Assembly (NCBI RefSeq): GCF_003434055.1
Contig: NZ_QVEX01000025.1
Coordinates: 323 to 55,044 of the forward strand
DNA from: Enterocloster aldenensis
Lineage (GTDB): Bacteria; Bacillota; Clostridia; Lachnospirales; Lachnospiraceae
DNA length: 54,722 nucleotides
Reading direction: 5' to 3'
The notes under the pieces are model-generated. The model had not been told where the DNA came from. It made no database searches and saw only the letters and a program-made list of their open reading frames with translations. Position numbers and translations under genes: made by a program. Below, in pieces: positions 1-7,497 of the stretch. The stretch's first letter is position 1; the number at the start of each line of letters is the position of its first letter.

Positions 1-24
1 GGGGTCCGAATCCCCTTGGGGTCA
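1..24 (+). tRNA. tRNA 3' end, isotype unknown (cut by window edge)
   Basis: The T-arm is visible, with loop TCCGAAT at 5-11 flanked by GGGG and CCCC, followed by seven acceptor bases and A at 24 as the likely discriminator. The anticodon lies outside the window, so the isotype cannot be read. It sits 13 bases before tRNA-Cys, suggesting a tRNA cluster. Confidence 0.7.
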
Positions 25-37
25 TTCAATTTAATAT

Positions 38-108
38 GGCGACGTAGCCAAGTGGTAAGGCACGGGTCTGCAACACCCTCACCACCGGTCCGAATCCGGT
101 CGTCGCCT
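38..108 (+). tRNA. tRNA-Cys (GCA)
   Basis: A complete cloverleaf: acceptor GGCGACG at 38-44 pairs with CGTCGCC at 101-107, and the discriminator T108 is usual for tRNA-Cys. The anticodon loop CTGCAAC at 68-74 reads GCA at 70-72. CCA is not encoded. A terminator follows directly. Confidence 0.93.
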
Positions 109-116
109 CTCATTTT

Positions 117-144
117 AACCTCGGAAGGTATCCGAGGTTTTTTT
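117..144 (+). terminator. Intrinsic terminator after tRNA-Cys
   Basis: Arms AACCTCGGA (117-125) and TCCGAGGTT (131-139) form a 9 bp stem with a 5-base loop, followed by a T run to 144. It ends the tRNA transcript. Confidence 0.88.
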
Positions 145-222
145 GTTGTAAATTATGTTGTAAAAATAGTTCACGCCTGTTCCGAAAAGCTAATGAAACA
201 TATAAAAAAATAAAATTAGTGG

Positions 223-258
223 TTGACTTGGAGCCGACTCCAGGTAGTAGGCTATAGT
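223..258 (+). promoter_or_regulatory. MerR-type promoter and operator of the Isf/DUF362 operon
   Basis: The -35 TTGACT (223-228) and -10 TAGGCT (248-253) are 19 bp apart, a spacing typical of MerR-activated promoters. The spacer carries the dyad TGGAG (229-233)/CTCCA (238-242), flanked by C227 and G244. This resembles operators of AdhR-like MerR proteins. A MerR gene of that type lies two genes downstream at 1841. That this regulator acts here is inference. Confidence 0.72.
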
Positions 259-316
259 TATGCAGGACATAGACCTTTAGAATAGGTTTTACTAACAGAC
301 AGAAAGGAAGATCATA

Positions 317-856
317 GTGAACAAACAGGTTTTAATACTTTCAGGCAGCCCCAGAAGAAAAGGAAATTCGGATACATTATGTGATGAGTTCATGAGAGGG
401 GCATTGGATGGCGGGAACGTGGCAGAAAAGGTGTTCCTGAAGGATTGTAAGATTAATTACTGTTCAGGCTGCGGTGTCTGTAACAGTACCCACAAGTGCG
501 TCCAGCATGACGATATGGCGGATATCCTTGAAAAGATGGTAAATGCAGATGTGATTGTCATGGCAACCCCTGTGTATTTTTATACAATGGATGGGCAGAT
601 GAAGACATTGATTGACCGCACGGTACCGCGTTATGAAGAAATCAGGAACAAGGATTTTTATTTTATTGTTGCGGCAGCTGATACACAGATATCCATGATG
701 GAACGCACCATTGAAGGATTCCGCGGTTTTACGCAGGATTGCCTGCCGGGGGCCCATGAGAAAGGAATCATTTATGGGACAGGGGCCTGGCAGGCAGGAG
801 ATATTGGGAGCAGTCCTGCGATGAAGCAGGCATATGACATGGGAAAACAGATTTAG
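317..856 (+). CDS. Iron-sulfur flavoprotein (NADPH-dependent FMN reductase family)
   Basis: A 179-residue flavodoxin-fold protein of the NADPH-dependent FMN reductase superfamily. The phosphate loop GSPRRKGNS is at residues 10-18 and a second FMN-contact segment (TPVYFYTMDGQMKTLIDR) near 86-103. Cysteines at 49, 52, 55 and 61 give the CX2CX2CX5C spacing of iron-sulfur flavoproteins, so a 4Fe-4S cluster beside FMN is likely. Such proteins move electrons from ferredoxin or NAD(P)H to small acceptors; the acceptor here is unknown. The GTG start at 317 follows GAAAGGAAG. It is the first gene of a two-gene operon with a DUF362 gene 15 bases downstream, behind a MerR-type promoter. A second protein with the same cysteine spacing is encoded at 45105. 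Confidence 0.82.
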   Translation: MNKQVLILSGSPRRKGNSDTLCDEFMRGALDGGNVAEKVFLKDCKINYCSGCGVCNSTHKCVQHDDMADILEKMVNADVIVMATPVYFYTMDGQMKTLIDRTVPRYEEIRNKDFYFIVAAADTQISMMERTIEGFRGFTQDCLPGAHEKGIIYGTGAWQAGDIGSSPAMKQAYDMGKQI

Positions 857-871
857 GAGGTATCTTATAAC

Positions 872-1744
872 ATGGCAAAGGTATATGTGACAGACAGGAT
901 AACCCCGGAAAGCCTGGTCCATATCTATGAGGCAATGGGCATATCCCTGCCAGGCAGGGTAGCGGTTAAGATTTCAACAGGTGAACCGGGTGGGCATAAC
1001 TTTTTACAGCCGGACCTGATTAAGGATCTGGTCCATAGGCTGAAGGGTACAATTGTTGAATGCAACACGGCCTATGAAGGCCGCCGTAATACCACACAGG
1101 CCCATTGGCAGACAATCCATGACCATGGATTTGCGGCCATTGCCCCATGCGATATCCTGGATGAGGATGGGGACATGGCAATTCCTGTGAACGGCGGCTA
1201 TCATCTCCACGAGAATTATGTGGGGAGCCATTTGGCGGATTATGATTCCATGCTGATGCTGTCCCATTTTAAAGGGCATGCAATGGGGGGATTCGGAGGG
1301 GCGCTTAAGAATATGTCCATCGGCCTTGCTTCTTCACGGGGCAAGATATGGATCCATACGTCTGCTTCCAGTGAACGGTTTGAGGATGTCTTTACAGCGG
1401 ACCATGATTCATTTTTGGAATCCATGGCTGACGCAGATAAATCAGTAATGGATTTTGTGGGACGCAGCAGGATTGTTTACATTAATGTGGCAAACCGGCT
1501 TTCTGTGGACTGCGACTGCGATGCCCATCCTCATGATCCGGAAATAGGCGATATCGGTATTTTCGCATCCACGGACCCTGTTTCACTGGACCAGGCGTGT
1601 GTGGATGCAGTGTACAATTCCCTGGATACAGGCAAGGCCGCGCTGATTGAAAGGATGGAATCGCGCCATGGAATCCATACAGTGGAAGCAGCACATGCCC
1701 TTGGGCTTGGAAGCCGTGACTATGACCTGGTAAAGATTGGATAA
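872..1744 (+). CDS. DUF362 domain-containing protein
   Basis: A 290-residue protein that looks like DUF362 across its length, including a central HFKGHAMGGFGGALKNMSIG segment and a C-terminal CDCDAHPHDPEIGDIG segment followed by the family's STDPVSLDQACVDAV helix. Many DUF362 proteins carry an added 2x4Fe-4S ferredoxin domain; none is visible here, so the upstream iron-sulfur flavoprotein may supply that function. The family has no settled reaction. The start at 872 has the SD TTAGGAGG overlapping the stop of the preceding gene, indicating translational coupling. A palindrome follows the stop. Family call is firm, function unknown. Confidence 0.8.
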   Translation: MAKVYVTDRITPESLVHIYEAMGISLPGRVAVKISTGEPGGHNFLQPDLIKDLVHRLKGTIVECNTAYEGRRNTTQAHWQTIHDHGFAAIAPCDILDEDGDMAIPVNGGYHLHENYVGSHLADYDSMLMLSHFKGHAMGGFGGALKNMSIGLASSRGKIWIHTSASSERFEDVFTADHDSFLESMADADKSVMDFVGRSRIVYINVANRLSVDCDCDAHPHDPEIGDIGIFASTDPVSLDQACVDAVYNSLDTGKAALIERMESRHGIHTVEAAHALGLGSRDYDLVKIG

Positions 1745-1779
1745 TATCTGCAGATATTCATTCTTATGCATTCCTATCC

Positions 1780-1808
1780 TTGCCTTCACGGATAAATATG
1801 GTTACAAT
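1780..1808 (+). promoter_or_regulatory. Sigma-A promoter of the merR gene
   Basis: TTGCCT (1780-1785) and TACAAT (1803-1808) are separated by 17 bp, and the regulator starts 33 bp further on. The 14-base palindrome ATATCTGCAGATAT (1744-1757) just upstream may help end the preceding operon. Confidence 0.6.
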
Positions 1809-1840
1809 AAATAAAAGGCAGATAATCAGGAGGTGATGAT

Positions 1841-2215
1841 ATGACAATTGCAGAAGTAAGCAGGGCCTATGATATTTCTGCGGATACACTGCGCTATTAT
1901 GAACGTGTGGGCCTCCTGCCAAGCATTGGGCGTACTTCCGGCGGTATCCGCAATTATTCTGAGGAGGACTGCCGCTGGGTGGAATATATAAAATGTATGA
2001 GAAGCGCCGGGGTGTCCGTTGAGACATTGGTGGAATATGTGGCTTTATTCTATCAGGGAAATGAAACCATACAGGCAAGGAAGAACCTGCTTCTGGAACA
2101 GCGGGCCCAGATAGCTGCCAGGATTGACGGACTTCAGGCTGTTCTGGCAAGGCTGGATTGGAAATTAGATGGGTATGAGGAACGGATGGTTAAGTGTGAG
2201 GAGAATTTAAGATAA
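1841..2215 (+). CDS. MerR family transcriptional regulator (AdhR-like)
   Basis: A 124-residue MerR protein. The N-terminal winged helix-turn-helix contains the family signature (TIAEVSRAYDISADTLRYYE, residues 2-21, then VGLLP), followed by the wing and helices around 35-70 and a dimerisation coiled coil from about 78 to 118. There is no cysteine pattern of metal-sensing MerR proteins, so it resembles the AdhR/YhdM branch that responds to aldehydes, electrophiles or unknown signals. The start is set by an almost perfect SD, AGGAGGTGAT (1828-1837). It has its own promoter and probably acts on the 19 bp spacer promoter at 223. Confidence 0.88.
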   Translation: MTIAEVSRAYDISADTLRYYERVGLLPSIGRTSGGIRNYSEEDCRWVEYIKCMRSAGVSVETLVEYVALFYQGNETIQARKNLLLEQRAQIAARIDGLQAVLARLDWKLDGYEERMVKCEENLR

Positions 2216-2270
2216 GGCATATAAATTAGCATATGCACAATTAGCAGTTCGGTATCTGCCTCGCGTATAT

Positions 2271-2299
2271 TTGACATTTCCCGTGCATGGTGTTATGAT
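2271..2299 (+). promoter_or_regulatory. Strong sigma-A promoter of the Ntn-hydrolase gene
   Basis: TTGACA (2271-2276) and TATGAT (2294-2299) are separated by 17 bp, with an extended -10 TG at 2291-2292. It lies inside the longest reading frame of the next gene, which excludes an upstream TTG start. Confidence 0.82.
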
Positions 2300-2348
2300 T
2301 CTAAGGATATTCTGCTATAAAGCAGGGACTATGGACAAGGGGAGAAAT

Positions 2349-3437
2349 ATGACACAGACAAGATGGAAGAAACGGCTGCTATGGGCTGCTGCCTGGGCGG
2401 CAGGCATTGTGCTGGCCGCGGTCCTGGCAGGCGCCTTTCTGTTCAGGCATGAGCTGAAAACACTTACCACGCTTAAGAAGATAGATGACAATGTGCTTTA
2501 TTCCATGAAGTATGACGGGGATTATGGTTTTGATGATTTCCTGCTCACAGGCGCCAGCACCGATGGGGAGCTGGTTAAGTTTGTGACGGACAGGCTGTTA
2601 AAGGGCCTGCCGCTGGAGTTTTCCATTCCGGATTTGGGCTGCTCTACATTCAGCGCCTGGACTGAGGAGGGGGACCGTATATTCGGCAGGAATTTTGACC
2701 TTACCTACTCGCCGGCCCTGGTGGTGGAAACGGCGCCGGACAACGGATACCGCTCCATATCCACGGTCAACCTTGCATTTCTGGGATTTGGGGAAGATAA
2801 GCTGCCAGATACATGGAAGCAGAAGCTTATCACGCTGGCAGCGCCATATGCGCCTTTAGACGGGATCAATGAAAAGGGACTGGCGGTGGCGGTGCTCCGC
2901 ATTGCGGACGTACCAACGGACCAGGATACAGGGAAAACAGATATTACCACCACCACGGCCATACGGCTGATGCTTGATAAGGCGGCCACGGTGGACGAGG
3001 CAGTGAGCCTTCTGGAGCAGTATGACATGCATTCCTCCGCAGGAAGCTGTTACCATTTCCAGCTTGCAGATGCGGCTGGGAACAGCGCGGTTGTGGAATA
3101 CATTGATAATGAATTTGTGGTGCTGAAGGCAGATGAGGGGTATCAGATGGCAACTAATTTCCTGCTTTCAGATAAGAAATTCAATTTCGGGACAGGACAA
3201 GACAGGTATGGGACCCTGGAATCGTCCCTGAACCGCTGCGGCGGTGTTGTAAAGGATGAACAGGCCGGTATGGATCTGCTGCAGGCAGCGTCAAAGGACT
3301 GGCATGTGTCAGAGACGTCCGGGCGGTTAAATGCAACCCAGTGGTCCATTGTCTTTAACTGTACTGACCTTACGGCAAAGGTGGTGACCGGCAGGCAGTA
3401 TGATAAGCCGGCCCATACATTCAGTCTTACCCAATAA
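2349..3437 (+). CDS. Membrane-anchored linear amide C-N hydrolase (choloylglycine hydrolase family)
   Basis: An Ntn hydrolase of the bile salt hydrolase/penicillin V acylase family, 362 residues from the ATG at 2349 (SD AAGGGGAG). An ATG at 2331 is possible. A transmembrane segment at about residues 9-30 follows a basic start. The likely nucleophile is the Cys of LGCSTFSAW near residue 100, followed by the family motif GRNFDL, then DGINEKGL and ATNF, which match substrate-pocket positions of the family. These enzymes cut amide bonds in bile salts, N-acyl amines, penicillin V or N-acyl homoserine lactones; the substrate cannot be read from sequence. The nucleophile must be freed by cleavage before Cys, which would release the mature enzyme from the anchor. 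It is a single gene facing a convergent operon. Confidence 0.82.
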   Translation: MTQTRWKKRLLWAAAWAAGIVLAAVLAGAFLFRHELKTLTTLKKIDDNVLYSMKYDGDYGFDDFLLTGASTDGELVKFVTDRLLKGLPLEFSIPDLGCSTFSAWTEEGDRIFGRNFDLTYSPALVVETAPDNGYRSISTVNLAFLGFGEDKLPDTWKQKLITLAAPYAPLDGINEKGLAVAVLRIADVPTDQDTGKTDITTTTAIRLMLDKAATVDEAVSLLEQYDMHSSAGSCYHFQLADAAGNSAVVEYIDNEFVVLKADEGYQMATNFLLSDKKFNFGTGQDRYGTLESSLNRCGGVVKDEQAGMDLLQAASKDWHVSETSGRLNATQWSIVFNCTDLTAKVVTGRQYDKPAHTFSLTQ

Positions 3438-3475
3438 CTGCATTGTTTCAGTTTCATGATTGGGATGGGACACAT

Positions 3476-4795
3476 TCATTCAGCAGCGGAAAGCAATGAC
3501 AGGATTGGCTTTCCGCTGCTGTTTTTTGGAATTTCCTTAAGGAACCGTATCCTGCGGGGAAGCTGGTAATATTCCAGGTTTTCCTCCAGCCTTCTCATCA
3601 GGCGGCGGCTAAGGTCCGTGGAAGGCGTTTGGCTGTCCGGGGAATGGAATGCAGGGTTAAGGACCACATAAGCGGTCAGTGATCCATGCTCCAGCGCAAC
3701 GGCGGCCTCGTTTATTTCCTCCAGGTCGGTAAGGGCGTGTTCCACCAGTGCCCCAGGAATCTTCCTGCCGTGGATATTGTATACATTATCCCGGCGGCCC
3801 AATAGGTACAGGAATCCTTGGCTGTCCAGATATCCTATATCCCCGGCACTTGCGGGAGTCTGTACCCCCAGGGCGCAGCAAGGGGTGTCTGCCATGATTT
3901 CCCCATCCTTTACAGTGATATGGACGCCGGGAAACGGACGTCCCACACAGGCGGGGTTGCCTGTCATTTCATGGCCGCAGAGATACGACACATAGCTGAG
4001 TTCACTGGCGCCGTAATACAGGATACATCTGCTTTGGGGAAAGGCCTGCTTCAGCCCATGCATGTCCTTTAAATCCATGCTTTGAGAACCGGTCAGGATG
4101 GTTTTGACATGGTCCGCAGGCCCGGGGGCTGTCCTGGACAGGAGCCGCAGTTTGGAGGGGATGAGGTAGATGGCGTTTGCCTGGTTCAGGGAAATGCTTC
4201 TGTTCCACCCAGGAGGATGGACCGCCGGGCATGTGATAAGGGTAGCGCCCTGGGACAGCAGGGCCAGGTACATATTGAGGTTTCCTGTAAATGCAAGGCT
4301 GCCGTGCACAAACATCCTGGTATTTCCATCCACGCCAAAGATGCTGTTCTGGACAGGGAAATACCCATGCCAGCTTTCAAAGGTACGGAACAGCAGCTTG
4401 GGAGTCCCCGTGGTGCCTGAGGTCAGGACGCCCATACAGTCCTTGTCCGGAACGGATAAATCCGATGGAATGCGGGGGGGATGGATCATGTCAGGGGACA
4501 GTATGACCGGAATCAGGCCAATCTGTGCGCAGGAAAGGAAACATATAAGCTGTGTATAGACAGAAGGGGATTTAATCCATGCCAATGAGGGAAGGCCCTC
4601 CTGGTATGATACGGCGGCCGCTGCGGCGGACGGTTGTCCCGGAGCCCTTTGGGCAGCCGTCCGATGATGGGAAAGAAGCCCGTCTGAACACTGACAGACA
4701 TCCATAACCATTTCCCCGTAGGTATATTGTCTGGAATCTTCAATAAGGGCTGTCTGGCGGGCAGGGACAGCCTGCAGCATTTCAAGATAATTCAT
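3476..4795 (-). CDS. AMP-dependent acyl-CoA synthetase/ligase (YhfT-like)
   Basis: A 439-residue adenylate-forming enzyme with the P-loop motif TSGTTGTPK near residue 130, a YGASE adenine-binding motif, GDIGYLD, and a C-terminal lysine in the SSGKP context. It is short for the family (usually 500-560), with a compact N-terminal domain. It should activate a carboxylic acid to an acyl-AMP and then a thioester. It is the last gene of the hotdog-bioY-thiolase-ligase operon, an arrangement like Bacillus yhfU-yhfT-yhfS, which suggests a role with a biotin-related acyl chain or with fatty acids salvaged with biotin. The start at 4795 has SD AAGGAG. It begins 69 bases after the thiolase gene ends. 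Confidence 0.82.
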   Translation of the reverse strand: MNYLEMLQAVPARQTALIEDSRQYTYGEMVMDVCQCSDGLLSHHRTAAQRAPGQPSAAAAAVSYQEGLPSLAWIKSPSVYTQLICFLSCAQIGLIPVILSPDMIHPPRIPSDLSVPDKDCMGVLTSGTTGTPKLLFRTFESWHGYFPVQNSIFGVDGNTRMFVHGSLAFTGNLNMYLALLSQGATLITCPAVHPPGWNRSISLNQANAIYLIPSKLRLLSRTAPGPADHVKTILTGSQSMDLKDMHGLKQAFPQSRCILYYGASELSYVSYLCGHEMTGNPACVGRPFPGVHITVKDGEIMADTPCCALGVQTPASAGDIGYLDSQGFLYLLGRRDNVYNIHGRKIPGALVEHALTDLEEINEAAVALEHGSLTAYVVLNPAFHSPDSQTPSTDLSRRLMRRLEENLEYYQLPRRIRFLKEIPKNSSGKPILSLLSAAE

Positions 4796-4864
4796 GTGGT
4801 ACTCCTTGTACGTTCAGTACGTGATATCAATGACCCAGATCCGGGCCGTTGTTCCAATCAGCGT

Positions 4865-6001
4865 TCAAACACTCCTTAGAAGCACGGCAGTGCCGATTCC
4901 CCCTGCCGCTGCCACGGAACAGATTCCCTTCCTGCTGCCGGTCAGTTCCATGGCCTTCATGAGATGCAGGAAAATAATTGCGCCGGATGCACCGTAAGGA
5001 TGTCCGTAGGCAAGGGCGCCGCCAAACATGTTATAGCGGCTGCATTTATCAGGATACGCCCTCTGAAAAAGCACATCAATGACAGCAAATGCCTCGTTGC
5101 ATTCAACGCAGCCGATTTCGTCCATGGACGTATGGGTCCGCTCCAGGAGCTGCTGTATGGAGGCCACGGCAGAGACAGGACTCATAAGAGGGTCGGCTCC
5201 CGTACTGAATGCGCCGGACAGGCGGCAGCGCGGGGTCAGGCCGTGGTCCTTAAGATACTGGCCGGAGCAAAGAAGGATGAAGGCCGCGCCGTCGTTCATG
5301 GAGCAGGCATTGGCCGCATTCAGATATCTGCCGTCCTTTAGGACAGGGGGGAGTCTGTCAATGAGCTTTTGGCTCATCCTTGGACGGATGCCCTCGTCCA
5401 TATCCAGTCCGCATACAGGGCAGACCACATCCTTTAATACCCCGTCTTCACGGGCGCGAAGCGCCCTCTGGTGGCTTATGAGGGTCCAGCTGTCCAGTTC
5501 TTCCTTCTGGACATGATGATGGCAAATGGTGCGTTCCGCACCCTGAAGCATTATATCCTCATATTGGGGGCCCGGTATGAACCTGGCCGTGGTATAGGGG
5601 CGGGAATCCTTTGTAAAATCAGGGTGGTTCGGGTGGTGCATCCGCAGGGGCTGGGTGGATGTGCTCTCAAACCCGCCGGCAATGACAAGGCCGGCCAGGC
5701 CGCTTTCAATCATTGCGGCGGCCGTGGTGATGGCGGCAAGGGAGGAAGCGCACTGCTGGTCAATGGTAAGGGAGGGGATGGAAGATGGCAGTCCGGCTTC
5801 AAGGGCTGCCAGACGGGTGATATTGCCTCCGCAGCCAACGCTGTTCCCGCCAATTATCATATCTGCCTTATGCAGCGGATATTTCCCTGCCAGTTCCCTC
5901 AGCACGGCAGCGCCCAGCTGTTCGGCCGGGACATGCCGGTAGGCGCTGTTCTTTATTCCGATATAGCTTCTCAGCCCGCCTAATACATATACATTGTCCA
6001 T
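4865..6001 (-). CDS. Thiolase-family acyltransferase (YhfS-like), second catalytic Cys missing
   Basis: A 378-residue thiolase-fold protein. The acyl-accepting Cys is C84 in DQQCASSLA, NEAF and GHPYGASGA carry the usual Asn and His, and the end reads CSVAAAGGIGTA. In ordinary thiolases the last motif is CIGGGxGTA, whose Cys is the acid/base; here that position is Ala (about A364). Condensation or acyl transfer by a Cys-His pair may survive, while normal thiolysis is doubtful. The start at 6001 is set by AGGAGG just after bioY's stop. Its neighbours BioY and an acyl-CoA ligase repeat the yhfUTS grouping. Annotation as acetyl-CoA acetyltransferase would be by fold only. Confidence 0.8.
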   Translation of the reverse strand: MDNVYVLGGLRSYIGIKNSAYRHVPAEQLGAAVLRELAGKYPLHKADMIIGGNSVGCGGNITRLAALEAGLPSSIPSLTIDQQCASSLAAITTAAAMIESGLAGLVIAGGFESTSTQPLRMHHPNHPDFTKDSRPYTTARFIPGPQYEDIMLQGAERTICHHHVQKEELDSWTLISHQRALRAREDGVLKDVVCPVCGLDMDEGIRPRMSQKLIDRLPPVLKDGRYLNAANACSMNDGAAFILLCSGQYLKDHGLTPRCRLSGAFSTGADPLMSPVSAVASIQQLLERTHTSMDEIGCVECNEAFAVIDVLFQRAYPDKCSRYNMFGGALAYGHPYGASGAIIFLHLMKAMELTGSRKGICSVAAAGGIGTAVLLRSV

Positions 6002-6009
6002 GGCGCCTC

Positions 6010-6567
6010 CTATAGGACGGCCCTGGCCCTTAAAAGGCTTTCCTGGACCGGTTTTGCAATCAGGGCGGCGGCAGCGCATTTAAACAGATCCAGCGGGATA
6101 AAGGGGAGGACGGCCACCGTAAACGTAGAAATCCAGTCCATACCGGTGACGAACTTCATGTAGGCGCTTCCCAGGACATAGATGACCGGCATCCCTATGC
6201 ATACGGTAACAAGGAAGTACCGCCCAAAACTGTAGCGCTGCCCTTTCAGCCGCGACATTAAGACAACGGCTATAAGCCATGCCATTATATATCCCCCGGT
6301 AGGTCCGAACAGTTTGCCCGGGCCGCCTACGCCGCCTGAGAAGACAGGAAGCCCGGTAAGTCCAAGGAATATATATACGATAATGGTAAATGCTGCCTGC
6401 CTGGGGGTCAGCAAAAGGGCAATCAGGTTGACCACCAGGGTCTGGGCAGTCAGGCTGGCAGGGGAAAACGGAAGGGGAATCACAATATAGGCTGATACAC
6501 AGATAAGGGCGGTGAGCAGCCCCATTTTTGTCAGTTCCAATGTATTGAATCTTGATTTTGTATTCAT
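6010..6567 (-). CDS. bioY: Biotin transporter substrate-binding subunit BioY
   Basis: A 185-residue integral membrane protein with about six hydrophobic segments and the BioY signature GLPVFSGGVGGPGKLFGPTGGY near the middle. BioY is the S component of the ECF-type biotin importer; the shared EcfA/A'/T module is not in this window, so it either borrows one from elsewhere or works alone. The ATG at 6567 is preferred over a GTG at 6579 because GGAGG sits five bases before it. It lies between a MaoC-like gene (13 bases upstream) and the thiolase gene (8 bases downstream), clearly one operon. A BirA-like operator precedes the operon. Confidence 0.93.
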   Translation of the reverse strand: MNTKSRFNTLELTKMGLLTALICVSAYIVIPLPFSPASLTAQTLVVNLIALLLTPRQAAFTIIVYIFLGLTGLPVFSGGVGGPGKLFGPTGGYIMAWLIAVVLMSRLKGQRYSFGRYFLVTVCIGMPVIYVLGSAYMKFVTGMDWISTFTVAVLPFIPLDLFKCAAAALIAKPVQESLLRARAVL

Positions 6568-6580
6568 GAATACCTCCACA

Positions 6581-7180
6581 TCATAATTTGTTTACCTGTA
6601 AATGAAAATAAATAAGTCCGCCGCACACTCCTGTGATTGCGTCCTCAGTACATACCAGCTGTACAGTCTGTCCTGTGCGCACCGGATGGAAGAACCGGAT
6701 ATGGAATCCCAGGGGTAAACCGTGATCGTCTGGGTCCGTGTCTGCGGCCTGCGCTGCCTCACATTGCCAAATGCCCTGTAAACGCTCCAGGATCCACAAT
6801 CCCGGCACAACAGCCTGTTTCCCATGGTGTATCGGGTTGGTATCGCCGGAATCCCTTAAAAAACGTTTTAAGCCCTCTGAAGGGAAAGTAAGGCCGTGCA
6901 TAGGCCTGCCTGGAAACACATCCGTATATGTATCCCTCCGTGTAACCCCATTTACACAGGACGGGTCAACCAGCACCAGTACCAGGTCCTGCACCAGATT
7001 CCTTTCCTTGTCATATCCCTTTGAGGACAGCCTGGCATAACCCTGGCGCATACGCTGGGTCCGTGTCTCAAAGGACACTGGTTCCGAATCGTCATATCTC
7101 CCATAAAAAGCTTTTCCTATCACCCACCCATCAAACGTATGCTGGTCATGGGCACATGCCGCATGTATGATTTGCATCAT
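6581..7180 (-). CDS. MaoC-like hotdog-fold protein
   Basis: About 199 residues from the ATG at 7180, chosen because GGATAGGGTG ends six bases before it; an in-frame ATG at 7198 has no SD. The C-terminal half carries GDTNPIHHGKQAVVPG, the MaoC hydratase/dehydratase motif with its catalytic Asp and His. The N-terminal part looks like a second, degenerate hotdog unit. MaoC proteins add or remove water across the double bond of 3-hydroxyacyl/enoyl thioesters. As first gene of the bioY-thiolase-ligase operon it extends the set to a partial beta-oxidation or acyl-elongation pathway. The substrate is unknown; biotin control is inferred from the upstream operator. Confidence 0.75.
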   Translation of the reverse strand: MMQIIHAACAHDQHTFDGWVIGKAFYGRYDDSEPVSFETRTQRMRQGYARLSSKGYDKERNLVQDLVLVLVDPSCVNGVTRRDTYTDVFPGRPMHGLTFPSEGLKRFLRDSGDTNPIHHGKQAVVPGLWILERLQGIWQCEAAQAADTDPDDHGLPLGFHIRFFHPVRTGQTVQLVCTEDAITGVCGGLIYFHLQVNKL

Positions 7181-7181
7181 A

Positions 7182-7214
7182 ATTGTCACCCTATCCATTG
7201 AATTTGGTTTACAT
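7182..7214 (-). promoter_or_regulatory. BirA-like operator of the bioY operon
   Basis: On the minus strand TGTAAACC (7213-7206) is followed after exactly 15 bases by GGTGACAA (7190-7183). The biotin repressor consensus is TTGTAAACC-N15-GGTTTACAA; the first half matches well and the second lacks one base. It covers the expected transcription start and the leader. Repression by biotinylated BirA is inferred. Confidence 0.6.
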
Positions 7215-7221
7215 TTTATTT

Positions 7222-7250
7222 ATTATAGGGCTGTCCGGGCTATTTGTCAA
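7222..7250 (-). promoter_or_regulatory. Consensus sigma-A promoter of the bioY operon
   Basis: On the minus strand TTGACA (7250-7245) and TATAAT (7227-7222) lie 17 bp apart, a perfect match to consensus. Transcription should start near 7215, inside the BirA-like operator. Confidence 0.88.
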
Positions 7251-7299
7251 CTCAAAAAGCTATGGCGGTTAACAATGAGCCGGTCAACAATGTGGCCTG

Positions 7300-7497
7300 G
7301 AGCGTGTTTGAAAATTCATTCCCGCCATCTGCCCTAAGGAATCCACCATAGGTACCCCTTAGGGCAAAGGCCGCCCCCCTTCGCGGCATATTTGGTCCCA
7401 ATTCGGTCAACGTAGCCCGCTACGCCTCCCTCATCGGGACCAAATCTCCCACAAAGTGGGACGCACAGCTGACGGAAAGCAATTTTCAAACACGCTC
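7300..7497. repeat. Non-coding element of nested hairpins with 17 bp terminal inverted repeats
   Basis: GAGCGTGTTTGAAAATT (7300-7316) is the exact inverse of 7481-7497, and partial complementarity continues inwards to 7331/7466. Inside lie four more hairpins: arms 7331-7339/7357-7365 (9 bp), 7390-7399/7436-7445 (10 bp), CGTAG/CTACG (7411-7415/7420-7424) nested in the previous one, and TCCCAC/GTGGGA (7447-7452/7456-7461). No gene fits. It fills the divergent gap between the bioY operon and the exonuclease gene. It could be a MITE-like repeat or a structured RNA; copy number cannot be judged here. Confidence 0.7.

Noticed and set aside
16..213. Plus-strand frame across tRNA-Cys and its terminator
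   Set aside because: It runs through a tRNA gene and a terminator hairpin and has no SD.
2271..2348. Upstream TTG start for the Ntn-hydrolase
   Set aside because: The TTG is part of a TTGACA -35 box of a consensus promoter; transcription starts downstream of it.
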